Notes: generated by a model from the letters alone, not told the origin. A DNA stretch of 64,000 nt from Phascolomyces articulosus (GCA_025677815.1 JAIXMP010000017.1:124001-188000); one strand, 5' to 3'. Numbered from the stretch's first letter, positions 34,215 through 49,000 are shown. Program-made: numbers and translations.

Positions 34215-37200
34215 TTAATCTAGTAAGTCCACAATAGCTATTCAATATATAAAAAAATTATATTAGTTATATTATACTGTTATTTCTTTTTTTATATTAC
34301 TTTTTTTTCTTTTTCTTTTCTTTTTCTTTTCTTACCTTGAAGAATAAGTGAACCCATCATTACTGATAATAGGACAATAGCATCTAATTGTGAAAATGGT
34401 AATGCACACATACTCCATAATACGATAGCGTTAAGAATTCGAGATGCGATAATGATTTTACCGAATTTATCTAAGAAAAATGAATTTACATGTGAATAAA
34501 AATTGCTCTGTCTGTCTCCATCCATACATTCCCTTAAGTATATATAAACTTACCAGCTAATTTTGTATTAAGCATTTTAATCAATGAATTGATGGTAAGG
34601 ATCAAACCACCAGCAATCAAAAACACCTTGTAAATAAATACTTTTTCATCATCTGTGAAACTAACATCCAAAGCTTCTCCACCAGCTCGTTTTGAGAAAT
34701 GATGATAATTGGTGGTTGTTTCATTGATGTCTGTAGATGATGAAGAGGATGATAGTAATGGACTACTGGCAATATCCAATGCTTGTAACGCCGTTAATGC
34801 AGTTGCACTAATAGCATATTGGAAAAGTGTAAGATAGCCACCCACAGGATGGTTATTGTTGTTGTTAGATGTTGGATATGAGGATGAAGTTGTTTCAATT
34901 TTTAATGTGGCAGGATCATGATCCATGGTAAATGCTGGAGTATCATTATCATTGCTCATTGATGGGTATACAGATTCAATAGCACGTCTTGCGCGTCGAT
35001 GAGCAGCGGGTTCACTGCTACTACTACTGCTACTTTCAGTGGCATGCTCACTACTACTTGTACCACTACTTTCAGTAGCATGTTCACCCGTAGTGGATTC
35101 AGTAGCTCCATGTTCTCCTTCAAGAGAAGGGTCATCTTCTTCAGTAATAATACCTGCAGCAATCATTTGTCCTCGATACACTTTCAAACTATTAAATTGA
35201 ATCAGCCATATTGTAATTTTCATCCATCTTTTTTTAAAAAACTTACGTATCGACCAAGGCAATACCAAAACCAACTTGACATAAATGTAATGGAAAATGC
35301 AAATAGACCCAAATTTGATGATGCTTGTTGATTAAAAAGACTTCTTTACTGAAATCTTCAAAGTACATGAAAAAGAAACCAAAAATGATCACGACAGCCA
35401 TAAAGTTTGGAAATACGACCAAAGGATTCATGCCTGACTTTGAAACCAATGCAATCAAGCCCATCAAGTTTTCACCTATATTTTTATCACGCAAACACAT
35501 GTTAGTATACATAATGCACCTTGCACACACACATACAGCATATATATTTATATTTATAAATAAATAAATAAATAAAAGAAATGATGCTTACCCAATACAA
35601 TCAAGGTCAAAAGACCTAATCGTTCAGCAAGATTACTTGCGGCCCAAGAAAGTGTTTTATCACTTCGACTAATCACATTCACTAATACTTCTGTCAAAAT
35701 GCCAAGATACCACAAAATACGATGGGTGCCTTGGTCGAGAATCGCTAAAGAGGCACCCCATAAAGCAATCGACACCAAATTGGCACCCACATAAAAAGCT
35801 AGTGCAATGCGGGATTTAGATCTGGCCAAAAGAGCAACAATAAAGACTATAGAAAGAAAAGTATGGTGCCGTTTTTTTCCAGATTAGTGTTGAATGCATA
35901 TTTTTATCTTTATTATTACCATGTCCATGCTATTCAACTTCACACACTAAATAGAATGATTATTACTTTACCTATAGAATATTCAAATACAAGCACGACC
36001 TTGAGAGCTAATAAAATGAAATAGATTTGCCAAGATATATTCATAATGTGTGAGTTGATTATTAAAACTAAGCCTATAAATATTTTTTTTTTACAGAACG
36101 ACGATCCCTCCCTCTCTCCTCCTCTCCAACCCCCCCCCAAAGAAAAAAGTCCGAATGAAAGGTGACACAAAACACAAGACACATTACCAATGTAGCCATA
36201 GACGTAAGCTGGTGAAGTAAGAAAATGTTGTGATGTTCCTGCCATAGCAACTATAGTAAACGATAGAATCATCGTAATAAATGATAATAAATGAGTTATT
36301 TAAATGAAATGATTTTCAATATAACTTCTTTCAAGGTTTAATGGTGTGGGGTTACACATACTGACTGCACACATTTCAATTAATTTCCAAATGTGATGTA
36401 CAACATCATCCCTATAGAATCATCATCATCATTCGTTTTTATATAAATGTATATATAGAATTTGTCAGTATTTAGTCTTATAAAACAGGAGTAAATACAA
36501 AGAACTCATGGTGATTTTTTTAACTTACGTATCAAATCGAGCTGTATATCTATAAATGTAGAAAATAAGATGATGATACCTCAGTTAATAAACTTTTTTC
36601 TATCTTTGATGTTTTCTGAGTTATATCCAACAAAAGAACTTACAATGAACTAGCTAGCCAAGCCCACCATGTAATAATAAACCATTGAGTATAAGTACCA
36701 AGAGAAGCCCAATCCTTAATGACATGATTATGTGTAAATTCTGTTAATGTAGCAACATAGAATAAATCATAAAATAATTCAAGCCATGAAGCTGCTTTTT
36801 CTTGTCCAATATCTGCACTGAGATCAGGTTCGGGGTGTCTATCAAGTAACAATAATAAATGCCAAATTAATTATCATCATCATGCTAATAAGAATAAAGG
36901 ATAAAGATGGATGGTTCTATTTAGAAAAATACTTTACTGAAAAAATGGTCTTCGTGTTGCTTCTGCCGGTAAAATATCATGCATACGATGTCTTTTTGGT
37001 TTAAATTCAACATAAACATTTTCATTGAATTCAATGGTATAATTATCAGGATTATGTTCAAGGTGGGACAAATCATGGAAATGATCTACTGTTTGATGTA
37101 AAAAGTCGGATTTATGATGATGAATTTTGATAGAGAATTCTCGTTTGACTTTATAAAGAAATGCTGTCAATCCATCAGTATCATGAACACCATTAAATTG

Positions 37201-38034
37201 AATACGTTCTTGTGGTGTCATTTTGATCTATAAACAAGAAAAATACCATTCACGCATATTAGCATTGTTGTTAGTGGGTTGGTTCTATTTACTATTTGTT
37301 TATTATTTGTCACATGTCAAATATAAAAAATAAAAGCCAAAAGTCTTTTTACCTTTCGTGCAAATTCCTCAGCCTTCTCATGATTTAAAGCAAAACTTTG
37401 ATTTCCACGTAGCTGTCGAAAATGAACAACTAAAAAAAACAATAATGAAAATGATATGTCATTGTTATTATTATTGTTATTTACTCCTCAAAAAAATCGA
37501 AAATAAGGAGAAAGAAGTAATAATTTCTTATTATATATAACTTAACCTCACTTACCAACGATATAATCTTCATCATCATAATTATGTTCGGGAGGTGGGA
37601 CTGCACCCGGTGGAATACTATTATTATAATAAATTAATTCACTGTTTTCTTATGGGTCATAAGAAGAAAGTGAGATATAAATACCTTTGTCTCCAGGCAT
37701 TCATATCTTGTTTAAAGGTTTGTCGACGTGCTTTATGAGCATGAAATTGTTCGATAGGATGACTTATCACGTCGCCAAACGTTTCATCGCCATGATGATA
37801 AGCAGGTCGTTCGGACATACTATTTCGGTTATTATTATTGTTGTTATGTTTTTGATCATCGCCGAACTCGATCTGTTCCATTTCGACATCATTCTCTGAA
37901 TGATTCAAGGCCATAAACTCTTCTTCGTCGTCGTCGTTACGACGAATAAGGCTTTGACGTCCAATAGGTGGTCGATAACCACCCCGACCCCGCATTGTTG
38001 GACCTCTTCTTACAGTACCTTTTCGTCCACTCAT
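34215..38034 (-). CDS. LtrA-family (low temperature requirement A) multi-spanning membrane protein
   Basis: Fourteen exons, in transcript order: 38034-37685, 37617-37556, 37429-37353, 37227-36938, 36838-36644, 36549-36529, 36411-36362, 36250-36188, 36073-35972, 35846-35592, 35475-35247, 35188-34554, 34470-34336, 34237-34215; 828 residues. A soluble N-terminus (Arg/Gly-rich start, then acidic and Asn-rich) leads to the family signature SWLELFYDLFYVATLTEFTH at the first membrane segment. At least eight hydrophobic segments follow, for example WFIITWWAWLASSL, YFILLALKVVLVFEY, VALLARSKSRIALAFYVG, MAVVIIFGFFFMYF, and two after a long Ser/Glu/His-rich loop. LtrA was named from Listeria growth at low temperature; its biochemical role is not established, and fungal members are mostly uncharacterised. 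Exon phases all close. The small 21-nt exon (YTARFD) and the 23-nt last exon are less certain. Confidence 0.85.
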
Positions 38035-38970
38035 GATATATGATTGTGTTTGTATAATAGATAGGGGAGGAGAGGGGAATAGAGAAAGAAGAGGAGAGGG
38101 AAAAGCAGTAGAGTAAGTAAATAAAAAAAAATAGAGAAGAAGTAAAAAAAAAATGAGGATCTCAAGGTTTTTTTTTAAAAAAAAAAAAAAAGGGGGGCAG
38201 GGTCATTCATTCATTCTATTCTATTATTATTATTAGTTAATAGGTTGATTACAGCACAGCAACAGGCATTTACGTTTAAATAACTCAAAACGCTAAACTG
38301 GTAGATCAATCAAATCAAATAAAAAAGCAGATACTAAAAAAGGGCAAAAAGATGAGTAGCTACCGAAACAAGTATAGTATATTGTCTCTTATCCACAAGA
38401 AGTCTCGCCCTTCTCTTTTTCTTGATAGTTGTTGGGGGGAGGGAGAGAAGAGAGGGTTTATTATAATACTTATTTTTACTTATTACTACTTTTTACTTAG
38501 TGTCAAAATAGCGGGGATTTTTCTTTTATACTGAAATAATAATAAATTATATCATCACTCATCATTCATCATATCATTTTTCTTATTATTCTTTTTAGGA
38601 TTTTAAAGAAAGCATTCAAAAAAGTTTAAAAATTATGAAAAATCGAGTGAAACCAATCCAAGTTTCTTTGATTTCTATAACTTCAATATTTAGTCATATA
38701 TAACATAAAAGTTCTTTTTTTTTTACCCCAGCCGCAAGGCTTAGCCAAGAAACAATAATCGGCGGAAAGGTGGGGGAGTATTAAGTATCTATACTGTTTA
38801 TAGGTTTACAGGTTAGGGGAGGAGAATGAAAAGATAAGAATTTACACTGTGTGCAAAGCTAAAACAAGGGTTTTGGTCCAAGAAGATATTGTCACGTTTC
38901 ATGGATCATTTTTGATCGTTTTTTCTTTCTTTCTTTTTGTTTTAATTCAAAAGAATAAGAAATCAACACT
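38035..38970. other. Divergent promoter region between LtrA-like and Bli-3-like genes
   Basis: GA-rich then AT-rich DNA shared by two divergent genes. A homopolymeric A run with a G run is at 38177-38195. At 38730-38790 there is a short more GC-balanced stretch. No gene or RNA recognised. Confidence 0.5.
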
Positions 38971-39693
38971 ATGGATCCCCCACGAGATATTAATAAAGAT
39001 GCGGCTCCAGTAACTACAGAAAAGAAAATCGAAGACCTTTATAACTTGATTCGAGGAATAGGATTTTGCATGATGACCACTCATTGCAAAGATACTGGGA
39101 AATTAGTCAGTCGTGCCATGTCTCCTCGTCCGGTAATAATCATCATACTAAGCTATCAGTAATATTTGGAGATGGAATGATCTATGCTCTATATATATAA
39201 CCCTATCATATATATACTTCTCTAAACCTATATATAGCCAGAAGCAGCCGATGCACCAGCCGATTTATATTTCTTTGTCAATGAAATGAGTCCAAAAATC
39301 AAAGATATTGAAGCCAACCCCAATGTCAATTTAGCCTTTCACAAACAAACCACTTCAGAATGGATCAGTATATCCGGTACAGCAGAAATTGTTCGAGACC
39401 GTACCAAAATTAAACAACTCTATGGTCTTGATGTGAAACCTTGGTTTGGTGACTTGCATGATGGCTTACATGATGGTGGTCCAGACGACCCTCGTATTGC
39501 TTTGATTTTGGTAACGGCAGACACGGTCCATTATTGTCTCAAAGACACAGGTCCTACTATCCAAACTTTAAGAATCGCCAAAAGTCTTATTACTGGAGAA
39601 CCACCAAAACTTTCAGTCGAAAGAACATTGGAACATGATGAATTATGTCATGGACGTAATCTTCGTAAAATGAGTGATTCAATTGTGGAATAA
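38971..39693 (+). CDS. FMN-binding split-barrel protein, Bli-3/general stress protein 26-like
   Basis: Exons 38971-39132 and 39238-39693; 205 residues. The fold of the pyridoxamine 5'-phosphate oxidase superfamily is indicated by KIEDLYNLIRGIGFCMMTT, LVSRAMSPRP, ADLYFFVNEMSPKIKDIEANPNVNLAF (split here to stay short), and WISISGTAEIVRDR, then LYGLDVKPWFGD. This arrangement, with the FMN-contact SRAMSP element and the PNVNLAF strand, matches Neurospora blue-light-inducible Bli-3 and bacterial general stress protein 26. Bli-3 is light and clock regulated; the biochemical function is not known beyond flavin binding. The 936-bp divergent promoter shared with the LtrA-like gene shows no recognisable light-response box. 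Convergent with Tra1. Confidence 0.88.
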
Positions 39694-40042
39694 AAAAAAC
39701 ACGAAAAAACAAAAAAAGTTTAATTGATCCCCACATATTTTATTTGCTTGCCACATACAAGCAAACAAACAAACTATACAAACAAACTTGTATACTTGTA
39801 CATATTTTTTTTTGGCTTTACCACCCTCACAATAACTGACAATAACCAACCAAATTTGCTTTCAGACTGTATATATATTACTAATTAAAGAATGAACTTA
39901 TTTTGCTACTATATTATTTATTTAGAATATTTTACAGATGAATGTTTTGTTTAATACGAAAAAAATATTACAGCAATGAAAAAAAGAAAAGAAACAGTGG
40001 TTGCAAATATTATACAGAACATGTACATGTATCTGTTTTAGT
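39694..40042. other. Convergent intergenic region between Bli-3-like and tra1 genes
   Basis: About 350 bp of 3' UTR DNA from both sides, AT-rich, with a plus-strand AAACAAACAAAC run near 39761-39780. No gene seen. Confidence 0.5.
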
Positions 40043-43000
40043 CTATAGCCATGGCATCCATGTACAATCCATTTGAGCCATCTTTTGAGGATTACTGGCT
40101 TGAGAAATAAGATCAATGACATTTTGATTTGTTGGCTTATTCGCATTGATGGTCTTTTCACGATCAGCTTTACAAGATAAGAATTGAGCCTTGGCAACAA
40201 TTTGCATTACATTCGAGGCAGCTCTTTCCTTAAACTGAGCATCTGTTATGTTACGATTATTCGCGGTATGCCAAGTCATGAGTTCATCGCGTACAAAAGG
40301 TCCCAAATATTGATCCAATTCCAATTCAGGCTCGGTAAGGCAACGTGCTGTGGCTACAAGACAGCTGGTGAAAGGACCTTCAATACCTACAGGTGTAATG
40401 AATTCTTGAATATTGGGGGTGAATCGGAATGGCACCAGTTCTCCATTGCCAAACGTTGCATTGGTTTGATTGAAACCTGTTTATGGAAAAAAAGATAAAA
40501 AAAAAAGATGAATAATTCGGAATCAATGCTAAAAGAAGCAAAAAGATATGGATTTTCACTGCGGCGTGGCGCGGTTTGTGGGATATGGATCCCTCACTTT
40601 CACAAACATAGGGTTACAACTACTACTAAATATATATATAAACAAACTAATACTTACTGGGGACAAACTCCATCATCCACACATCACCCGTATTCCGAGA
40701 AACAGCAATACGATAAGGTGTACGTTGACCCACACTAAATATGTATGTCATGAAGGTGGCTGTGGCATATTGGGCTGTAAATTGTTTGCGAAGCATATAA
40801 TAATCGGTATAAGAATTCATAGTTCGGAGCATATACTATATATTAAAAAAAGATATATCAGTTTCATCACGTCTCTTTCACCAAGCACATCAGCCATCCT
40901 CTTTGTTTTTCTTCTTATGTTACCTTGCTAAGAATGTTCGATGGAACCATATTATTGCTAATTTCATCATTGATTTCCATTCTCAAGTTCAATAACTCAG
41001 TCTTTTGTGCCACCACATCCTTGTTTGTGGTATTACTGATATTATTCTTGAGTTTGTCAGCATAATAAGCCAATGGGTCATCCTTGTGCATATTCACATC
41101 ATCACAATAATCTTCATAGATATCATGCAATGTATAATTGGATGGATCATCTTGAACAATGCGAACATTGGGTGCCAAAGGAACAATGATAGGTAAATGG
41201 AACGACAAGTTGCGCATACGACTTTCTTTGCGACGTTCCAAAACACCGTTTAATAAACGGAACAATTGCATCAAGCGTTCTTCACGACGAAGATGGCGCG
41301 GTGCTGGATTTTGAATCAAAAACGGATGGAGACTACCGTCGTGACCACGAATCGTCAATCTTCTGGAACAAGTACCTACCCAACGAATAAATTCGACTTC
41401 AGGCATGAATCGATCAATACGTAAAAAGTCATTGGCATTATCTTTGAGCTAGACAAATATAAATTGAGAATTTGTCTTCATTTAGTAAAAAAACATGGCT
41501 TGTCATACCCACACTTTATTTTTTTGGTATCATTTTTCCAAATAAATATATAAATAAATAAAAAGTATACTTTACCAAAAGATATTGACCAGGGATCTCC
41601 ACATCATCAAAACGAGCATGATGGAATTCAGCAAGGTAGCATGATAATGCTTCCAGTTTTTGTTTACGAGGACGAGCATCCAACATGGCTTCAAATTTAT
41701 CACGCCATAATCGAAGTTTGGCAACATACTCTTCCAAGTTAAGTTTTACCTTGGCAAAATCATTATAAAAGGCCGTCTTCATATGACCCGGATACAAACT
41801 ATCTGCGAAACGAACAATATTGTTTACTGTGGATTGTGTCAATTGCAACGTGTCGCCAGGATTCGTTAACCGTGTCAATAATTGCTAAAAATAAGAAAAT
41901 ACGACAGTTTATAGTTAGTATATATGTATAAATATATAAATCATATTTTCATATGAATGTGTGCGTTTTTTGTTTTATTTCTTACCTGGGCTCCTTCGTT
42001 GTACAAGGCAACAACAAGACGATACATATCTTCGTCGGCAAGAGGTTTAAATTTGAGTTGAATTTGATCAACCATGGTTTCCATGGATAATGCTAACAAG
42101 GGATAGCCAGTCTTGAGCATGGCCATAATTTCATCAAGAGGATGAGTGCCAGTGGTTAATCCTGGCATAGTCATACCAACACCAGGAGGAACACCACCCA
42201 TTGCTGGATTGTTTGGTCGAACACCATTGCCTGTGGACTGTTGTTGTTGTTGTGGATGCTGCTGCGCTTTATCATTTGATGCTGCTTGAGCAACTGCTGC
42301 AGCAGCAGCAGCTGCTGCAGGTGTTTGACTACCTTCTTGTGACTGAGGTACAGATTGGTCATTGTCACCCTTATTGCTGTTATCACCTGTGTTTTGGTTT
42401 GGTGCAGTTGCATCTCCATTGGTATCCTCTTGTTTTACAGCTGCATCCTTCTTTTCATCACCAGCCCCAGACTCTTTGCTCTTATCCTCATCCATAGCTG
42501 TAATGCCACCAGAACCTTCGGCATTAGGTACTTCATTGTTTTGATTTCCTTGGGGCACGGTTGCTGCTGCTGTTCCGGTTGCTGCAGAGGAAGATTCACC
42601 GTTACCGCCTTCATTGGTAGATGCATTATCTGCTGCTGCCTTGAGAGCTGCCATGGCCTTTGCATCAGCAACCGTTGCAGAAGGTGTCATTGGTTCTTCT
42701 TTGACCTTGTTAGCGGCCCCAGTATTTGTATTGATAGATAAACCCTCGTTCGATGATGGCATGGAGGATGGCATAGATTCCATCGATTGAGTAGAAGGTG
42801 CACGCTTCATCAATTCTTCCTTGGCAGTACGTAATTGGAAATGCAATGCCTGTAAGATAGATATACGTTTTTTTTATTAGTATCATAATAATCATTCCAC
42901 GCACACCCCAAAGCCTACATTCAGCAAGAGAATATAATATTTTTATAGTACCTGAGGATATTGCTTAGCAATACGAATAAGGATAGCACGAGCATGTCTA

Positions 43001-46000
43001 GCCTCACGATGTTGTAATGCTGTCAACAGTTGTGGAATGAATGTAATCCAATACCAAACAGGCCATTCACCCTTGTATCCATCAAACGCCATAGAAATTG
43101 TTCCGTTTGGATCATCCAAACTCAACAACCACAGGACACGTAACAAATACTTGCGAGCCTTGGCATTCTTGTAGATACCAGCAGCCTGAAGATAACAACT
43201 GACAGCATTATTGGCCCAACTCAAATCCTTGGGGTTTTCCTTGAGTCGACGATCATTGTAACGACCCCATTCTGCCCATGCACGTGGTAAGCTCAAGTCA
43301 ATTTGGACAGCATTGACAAAGGCCTCGTTGGCTTCATTGAAATGGTTCAAGCGCGCAAGGAACATACCCTTGAGTGTAAAGAACTCGGCCTTTTGTTGAT
43401 GGGTAAAGTACATTAAATTGGTATTGTTGATCACATCCAAGCCGGCGGTCAATTCATTCGGGTTTTGATAATAACATTTAGCTTGTTCACGCAATTTGAG
43501 GAAAGCTTCTTGGATTTCAATGTTGGGTAATGTGTAAATCTTGGTCAAATAGTTGATACACACGTCGTACAATTGATGTTTGCGAGCTACATGAGCAAAC
43601 CGATTGATGATCCAGGCGGTTTCATGATACCCACGATACGCGAATGAGTTACCGGTACTTGTATTAGGTGGACCGTTTTGAGGTTGTAACAAAGGAATCA
43701 ATGGTAAATAAGTACGGTTGATGGCGCTAAAGATATGCTGTCGCCAAGCAACAAGATCACTCCATACATTGATATCATCCCACATGTTGGGTAATCGTTC
43801 TCTCCATGTTCCCAAAAGACTACGAAGATCTTGTGAGCGCTGATCCAAGTTTTGCGCCGTTGTCGACATCAAGCTATTGAAAATCTGACTGGCTTCTTGT
43901 AATTCAAGGAACTGTTGGAAGCTTTGTAACAAAGGAATATGACTTTGTGCCACGATCGGTGGAAGTGCATGCCATTTACGAAGCGACAATTGAACACCTT
44001 CTTCACAAATACGTGTAAATTCAGAAAGTCGATCTTCGTTCGTTTGAGACTTGATCAATGATAAAAACGCTTCAAACACCTTGTGACGTGGTGTAGGTGT
44101 ATCTGACACTTGTTGCAACGATTGTTCGAGCAATTCCCGTTCAGCAGTCCAATCTGACAATCGCCATGAACATTCAAGTAATAAGTTCATGTTACCATCA
44201 TGCTTGGCCAAGTCCGTCAAAATATCCCATTGTTGAAGCTTTTGAGTACATGCTATCCAATGATCTTCCCACAACATGTATTCCGATTCGGTGAATGGTA
44301 ATACACCACTACGGGCCTTGATTTGTGCATTTTCATACATATTTTGGGCTTGCATCCACATACCACTCTGTTCACACGAGACAGCCACATTGGTTTCACT
44401 GTAGGTACTGCGTCGTCGCCATAAACCATCAAACATGTCTTCTTCACTGAGATCAGAATAAAGTTCTGCCAATGCATCCAAAGTACGTTCACGATTGTTT
44501 TGATCATCCTTGGAAGCTTCATTGACACGACCAATCACACCAGGTTGTTGCAAAATCTCCATAGCTGTATGCCAAGCATCATGGGTCTTGCCTAAAAACT
44601 TGATCAAATGAGGTGGGAATTTCATAGTTGAAGGAGTTCTTGCGATACCAGCAAGCAAGGCTTGAATGACATTGGGTCGTCGTTCTGCTTGTTTGCTATG
44701 ATAATCCTTGGTAAGCAAGTTGATCAAAAGTTTGGTCATATCATGACGTTCGGTGCCACTCAAACTTGTCCAACACATGGGGAACAAATCAATCCAAATA
44801 TCACGAGTGAGCTCGTCATCTAAGTATTGTAATTGTCGAACTGCCGATACAGCATTGTTCACATCATATCCTTGCAATTCTTTCAAAAATGCTTGATGTT
44901 TTGAAACAAGCTCTTGAACTGGTTCGGGGACATCGACATCCATGCCTCCTTCTGATTCTTGTTGTTGATGAGTACCACTACCACCCACAATCTTGATGGA
45001 CTTGATTTTTAATGAATGAGGTAAAGAAACAGATGGGTTGGTCTTGACAACACCAAGTAATAAATCTAAAGCTTGATGTAACCAAAAGGACTGTGCAAGG
45101 AATTCCCAATTTTGGACACCAATAATGTAGCTTAATCGAGCATAAAGTGTTCTTGCAATGCTTCGATCAAAGACACGCATGAATTGTGTGCGGATTTGTG
45201 GATTATCACTGCGTGTACCAAGCAAGAAAGCATTCTCTAAGCGAACAGTCAATTCTGATCGTGCAAAGGAAGAGTTGCTATAAATCTTGAGCACCAAATC
45301 CAAATACTCTTCCGTCAAACTTTGATCGTTACGATGTTCCACCATCATCATCTTAACTAACATGCCAGCCTTTTCCTTGATGGTAGGAAAAGTTTCAGTT
45401 TTGTCAAGAGTCCATTCGCTAAGCATCTCCAACATGGTACGTAATAAATTGATATCGGATGATTTTTCAATCAATTGAATTGAATACGTCAAGAACCAAC
45501 GACGTTGATCACCAAGATGGGAAATTCGTTTTTTGAGCAACATAAGTACCAAAATAAGCAAGTTTCCAGAAGAATCCTGTCCCACCACAGAAGATCCAGC
45601 GTGCGACGGAGGAATCATGTGCTCTTTGGTCAATTTTTGCAACAGTTTGATGATGCCAGGAATAAATTGATCCAAATGCTCGCTGCGACTACTACTTGCT
45701 GCTTGAAGTAGTTTCAAAACTGCATAAATACCATTATTGCTCATGCTGCCCATACCATCAGTAATGGTAGAATTGACCAAAGAAATAAATGCAGCTACAT
45801 CAGGATGTTGTTGGTCTTGTTCTGCATTTTCTGTTGGTGTTGTACCATGTATAGCTTGGAAAATACGGACAAGAACGGGATGAAGCACATTTTGAATACG
45901 AACATGATCCGACTTGATACTTGTTTCCAATAATCGATAAAGTTGATTCATGTTGACAATAAACCATTCATTTGGTTTATGTGCAATATCAGTATTGAGC

Positions 46001-49000
46001 ACTTCGAGTGCACTACAGACACTTGGGATCAAAATCTCGCTCATATCCTTGACGGTCAATGTACGTTCCAAATGTGAGAATTTGACATGAACATCGGACC
46101 ACATGGTATCAGTCAAAAATTCCTTCATTAATTCCAAAACACGCTGGACTAATCGTCGTTGGATCACATCTTGAGGATTATAAATAGTACATGCCAATCG
46201 TACAAGATAACCAATCAAACTTTCACGCAATGCCAAGTTGGGTGCAAATTCTTTATCCTTGTCACCGGTTGCATCCCGATTGCCAATAGCAGGTGATGAA
46301 CAGGATGCTGCTGGTGTCGTTGCTGAAGGTGTTGTTGCATTGGTGAGAGCTACTGGTGTTGTAGCAGATGCAGGTGTAGCAGGAGCACCTGTTTCGGAAC
46401 GAAGTTTTTTACGTGATGTTGCATCTGATTCTGCTGTCCCAGCCTTTCGCTTGGGTGACATGGGTGCATCACTACTACCACCTTCTTCTTGTGCGGGCTG
46501 TGATTCCAAACGTTTCCGTTCCCATTTCAAAATTAACTCTGCAAGCTCGACTGTGAGCAACTTGTGTTCGGGTGTAGCATTCTGGAATAAGCCAAGCTTG
46601 GGCAGTGTATTGACAATTTGTGGTAAGAAATGCTCTCGATAATCGTAAAACAGATCGGGTTGACGAACAAGTAATTGATATACATTCACCATTTGGGAAA
46701 TACTGTGTGTATCCTCGACAACGACTTTACGTGTCAATCGTACCCATGTGGGTACACGCTCACCATTATTCAATGGTACTCGCTTGGGCAAAACCGGAGC
46801 AAGAATATCGAGACCTTGTTTGACCAAATTACGCGCTTCTGATAAATGAGCTCGAAGAAGTGCCTGATAGATTTGAATGGCGATCTTACTGGGTGTTTCA
46901 TAAGCAGCAATGAATCGCGCAATAAGAACATAGGCGGATTGTTTGCTTGTAGCATCTTCCAATCGTAAATAATTCCATCCAAATTTGATGACTTCTTTAC
47001 GCAAATCAGCTAATAATTGTGGGGCATATTGCACAATCATGGCTGTTAACTGCAATAATTCGATACGCAATGAATCCTTGGCATAGCGATTATCGTCGAG
47101 TGATTCTTTTGTTAATTGACCCCAAAGTTTGAAATCAAGCTGCTCCATCATTTTCATGTCAAATACTTCTGTATATCTACCCTTATCTGTATTGAATGCA
47201 ACAAGCAATGCTGGATTGATCACATGTCGCAGAGCCATCATCTTGAGTGCATTTGAGTAAGAAGAATCCGAGAACAATTGTAAGAACTTGTCCATCATCT
47301 TGCGTTTGCGAGCAGGTGTGAATTTCATGGCAACATCTTCCAAAAAGAAAGCACGCAAGAACGACAAATCCATGATTGTTTCATGTGCAAAGAGAGCAAC
47401 CAGATCAAAGACTACTTCAATATCATCCTGAGACGAACGAAGATAGGCAATGAAGATTTGTGCAAGATAAAATGATTCACGTGTTGCTTGGATTCCTTGT
47501 TGGTCTTCTTTCTTCATGTCCTCAAATCGTGCAGGAGAACGCCACAAAGTTAACAAACAGCTGAGGACTTCCTTTTGGTTTGCCAACCAATCTGGTTCGT
47601 ATTTGATCATTTGACGAACAATCAAAACACCTTGGTAATGCATGATAGCATTCTCACTGACATTAAAGGTCTTGTTGACAAGTTCTTGGGGAGACTTTGC
47701 AACTTCATCGCGCAAAGGTGTAGCATTTTCAGTACCCAGGATATCGACAAACAAACGACTGTGTTGAGGTAAATCTAATCGTTCGTAGAAGTACGCAACT
47801 GTTTCTGCTGGGTATCGGTTCAAATATTTTATCAAATTGGGTCTGAAAGGACTCGATACGGTGCGACGAATATCCTTTTCCATATCAATGACCACAGTAA
47901 CAAGATCGTTCAAGAAGATATGAGCAGCAGCTGGAAGCAAATGGAAAATATTCAAAATAGCTACAATGATCTTGACTTCATGGTTTTCGTTCAATGATTT
48001 ACCGGCAGCTTCTTGCAATACCTTAGGATCAGCCCATTGCTTCAAATGATCCAACAATTTTTTACCAATTTCCACCTTGAAATAATTGGTAAGTAGTTCT
48101 AAAAGTCGTGCCAAACCTTCTAAACCAGGTACACTCAATGTCTTGTGATTGGACAATGTGGTCAAGATGGGCCGAAGACCTTGTTGTAATAATTCCTTCG
48201 GTAACTTGTGCTGTTGTGCAAGTACTTGTTTGAGACCACGATGTGCTGCTTCTACCACTTCAGGTGACTTGGAATAAAGCGACTTGAAGAAGACTTGAAT
48301 AATACGTGCTCGAGTATGAGTTTGACGTTGACTTGAAAAGTCGGAACAAGCCATGGCAGCAGACAGAAGTTTGATACAAACAATACGTAAGTTCATCAAA
48401 GAGGTAGCATTTTTGTATTGTGAACTACGACTGACAAGCGCTTGATCTTCTGCATCTGCCAAAGCCAATGCTTCGTGTAACAATCGAATCAGTTCTTCGT
48501 TAAATTCCAAAAAGGGTGGACGCAATGTCAAACAATAGGTGATGGCATCAATGTGACCGATTTGCATGGCAAATGGCAAGGCACGTAGTGGCTTGGCAAA
48601 GATTGGAGCAACAAGACGTTCTCGTACAGGTGCCAACAACTCGGTGACCTCGTTACCCGTAAGATCCGCAAGTAATTGGAACGAAGATTGGATGGTTTCA
48701 CGAACGGCACTGTTGGAATTGGACAATTCGCTCAAGAGCAAGGAAATCAAATGATGGAACTTTTGTTGTACCTCTTGCGATTCTTCTTCATCGGGACGAT
48801 TGCATACTTTGAGAACATGCGATAATGTTTGAGTTGCTTCAGCTGTATTGATATTGGCCATTTCAGGTGATGCATCCTTAAGGACAAATAACAAAGATCG
48901 AATAAAATCGAGTTCATGTTCACGCATCCATTTGATTCCCATGTCAAGCTGTGCGCTCATGATGGAAATACCAAGGCAACCACCTCGTTTCTTGTACCAT

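Noticed and set aside
42201..42741. Several plus-strand frames opposite the Tra1 low-complexity exon
   Set aside because: Mirror translations of Ala/Gln/Asn-rich coding DNA (Cys-, Leu- and Val-rich strings); no independent support.
46238..46642. 134-codon plus-strand frame inside tra1
   Set aside because: Antisense to the Ala/Thr-rich linker of Tra1; composition is the complement of that linker.
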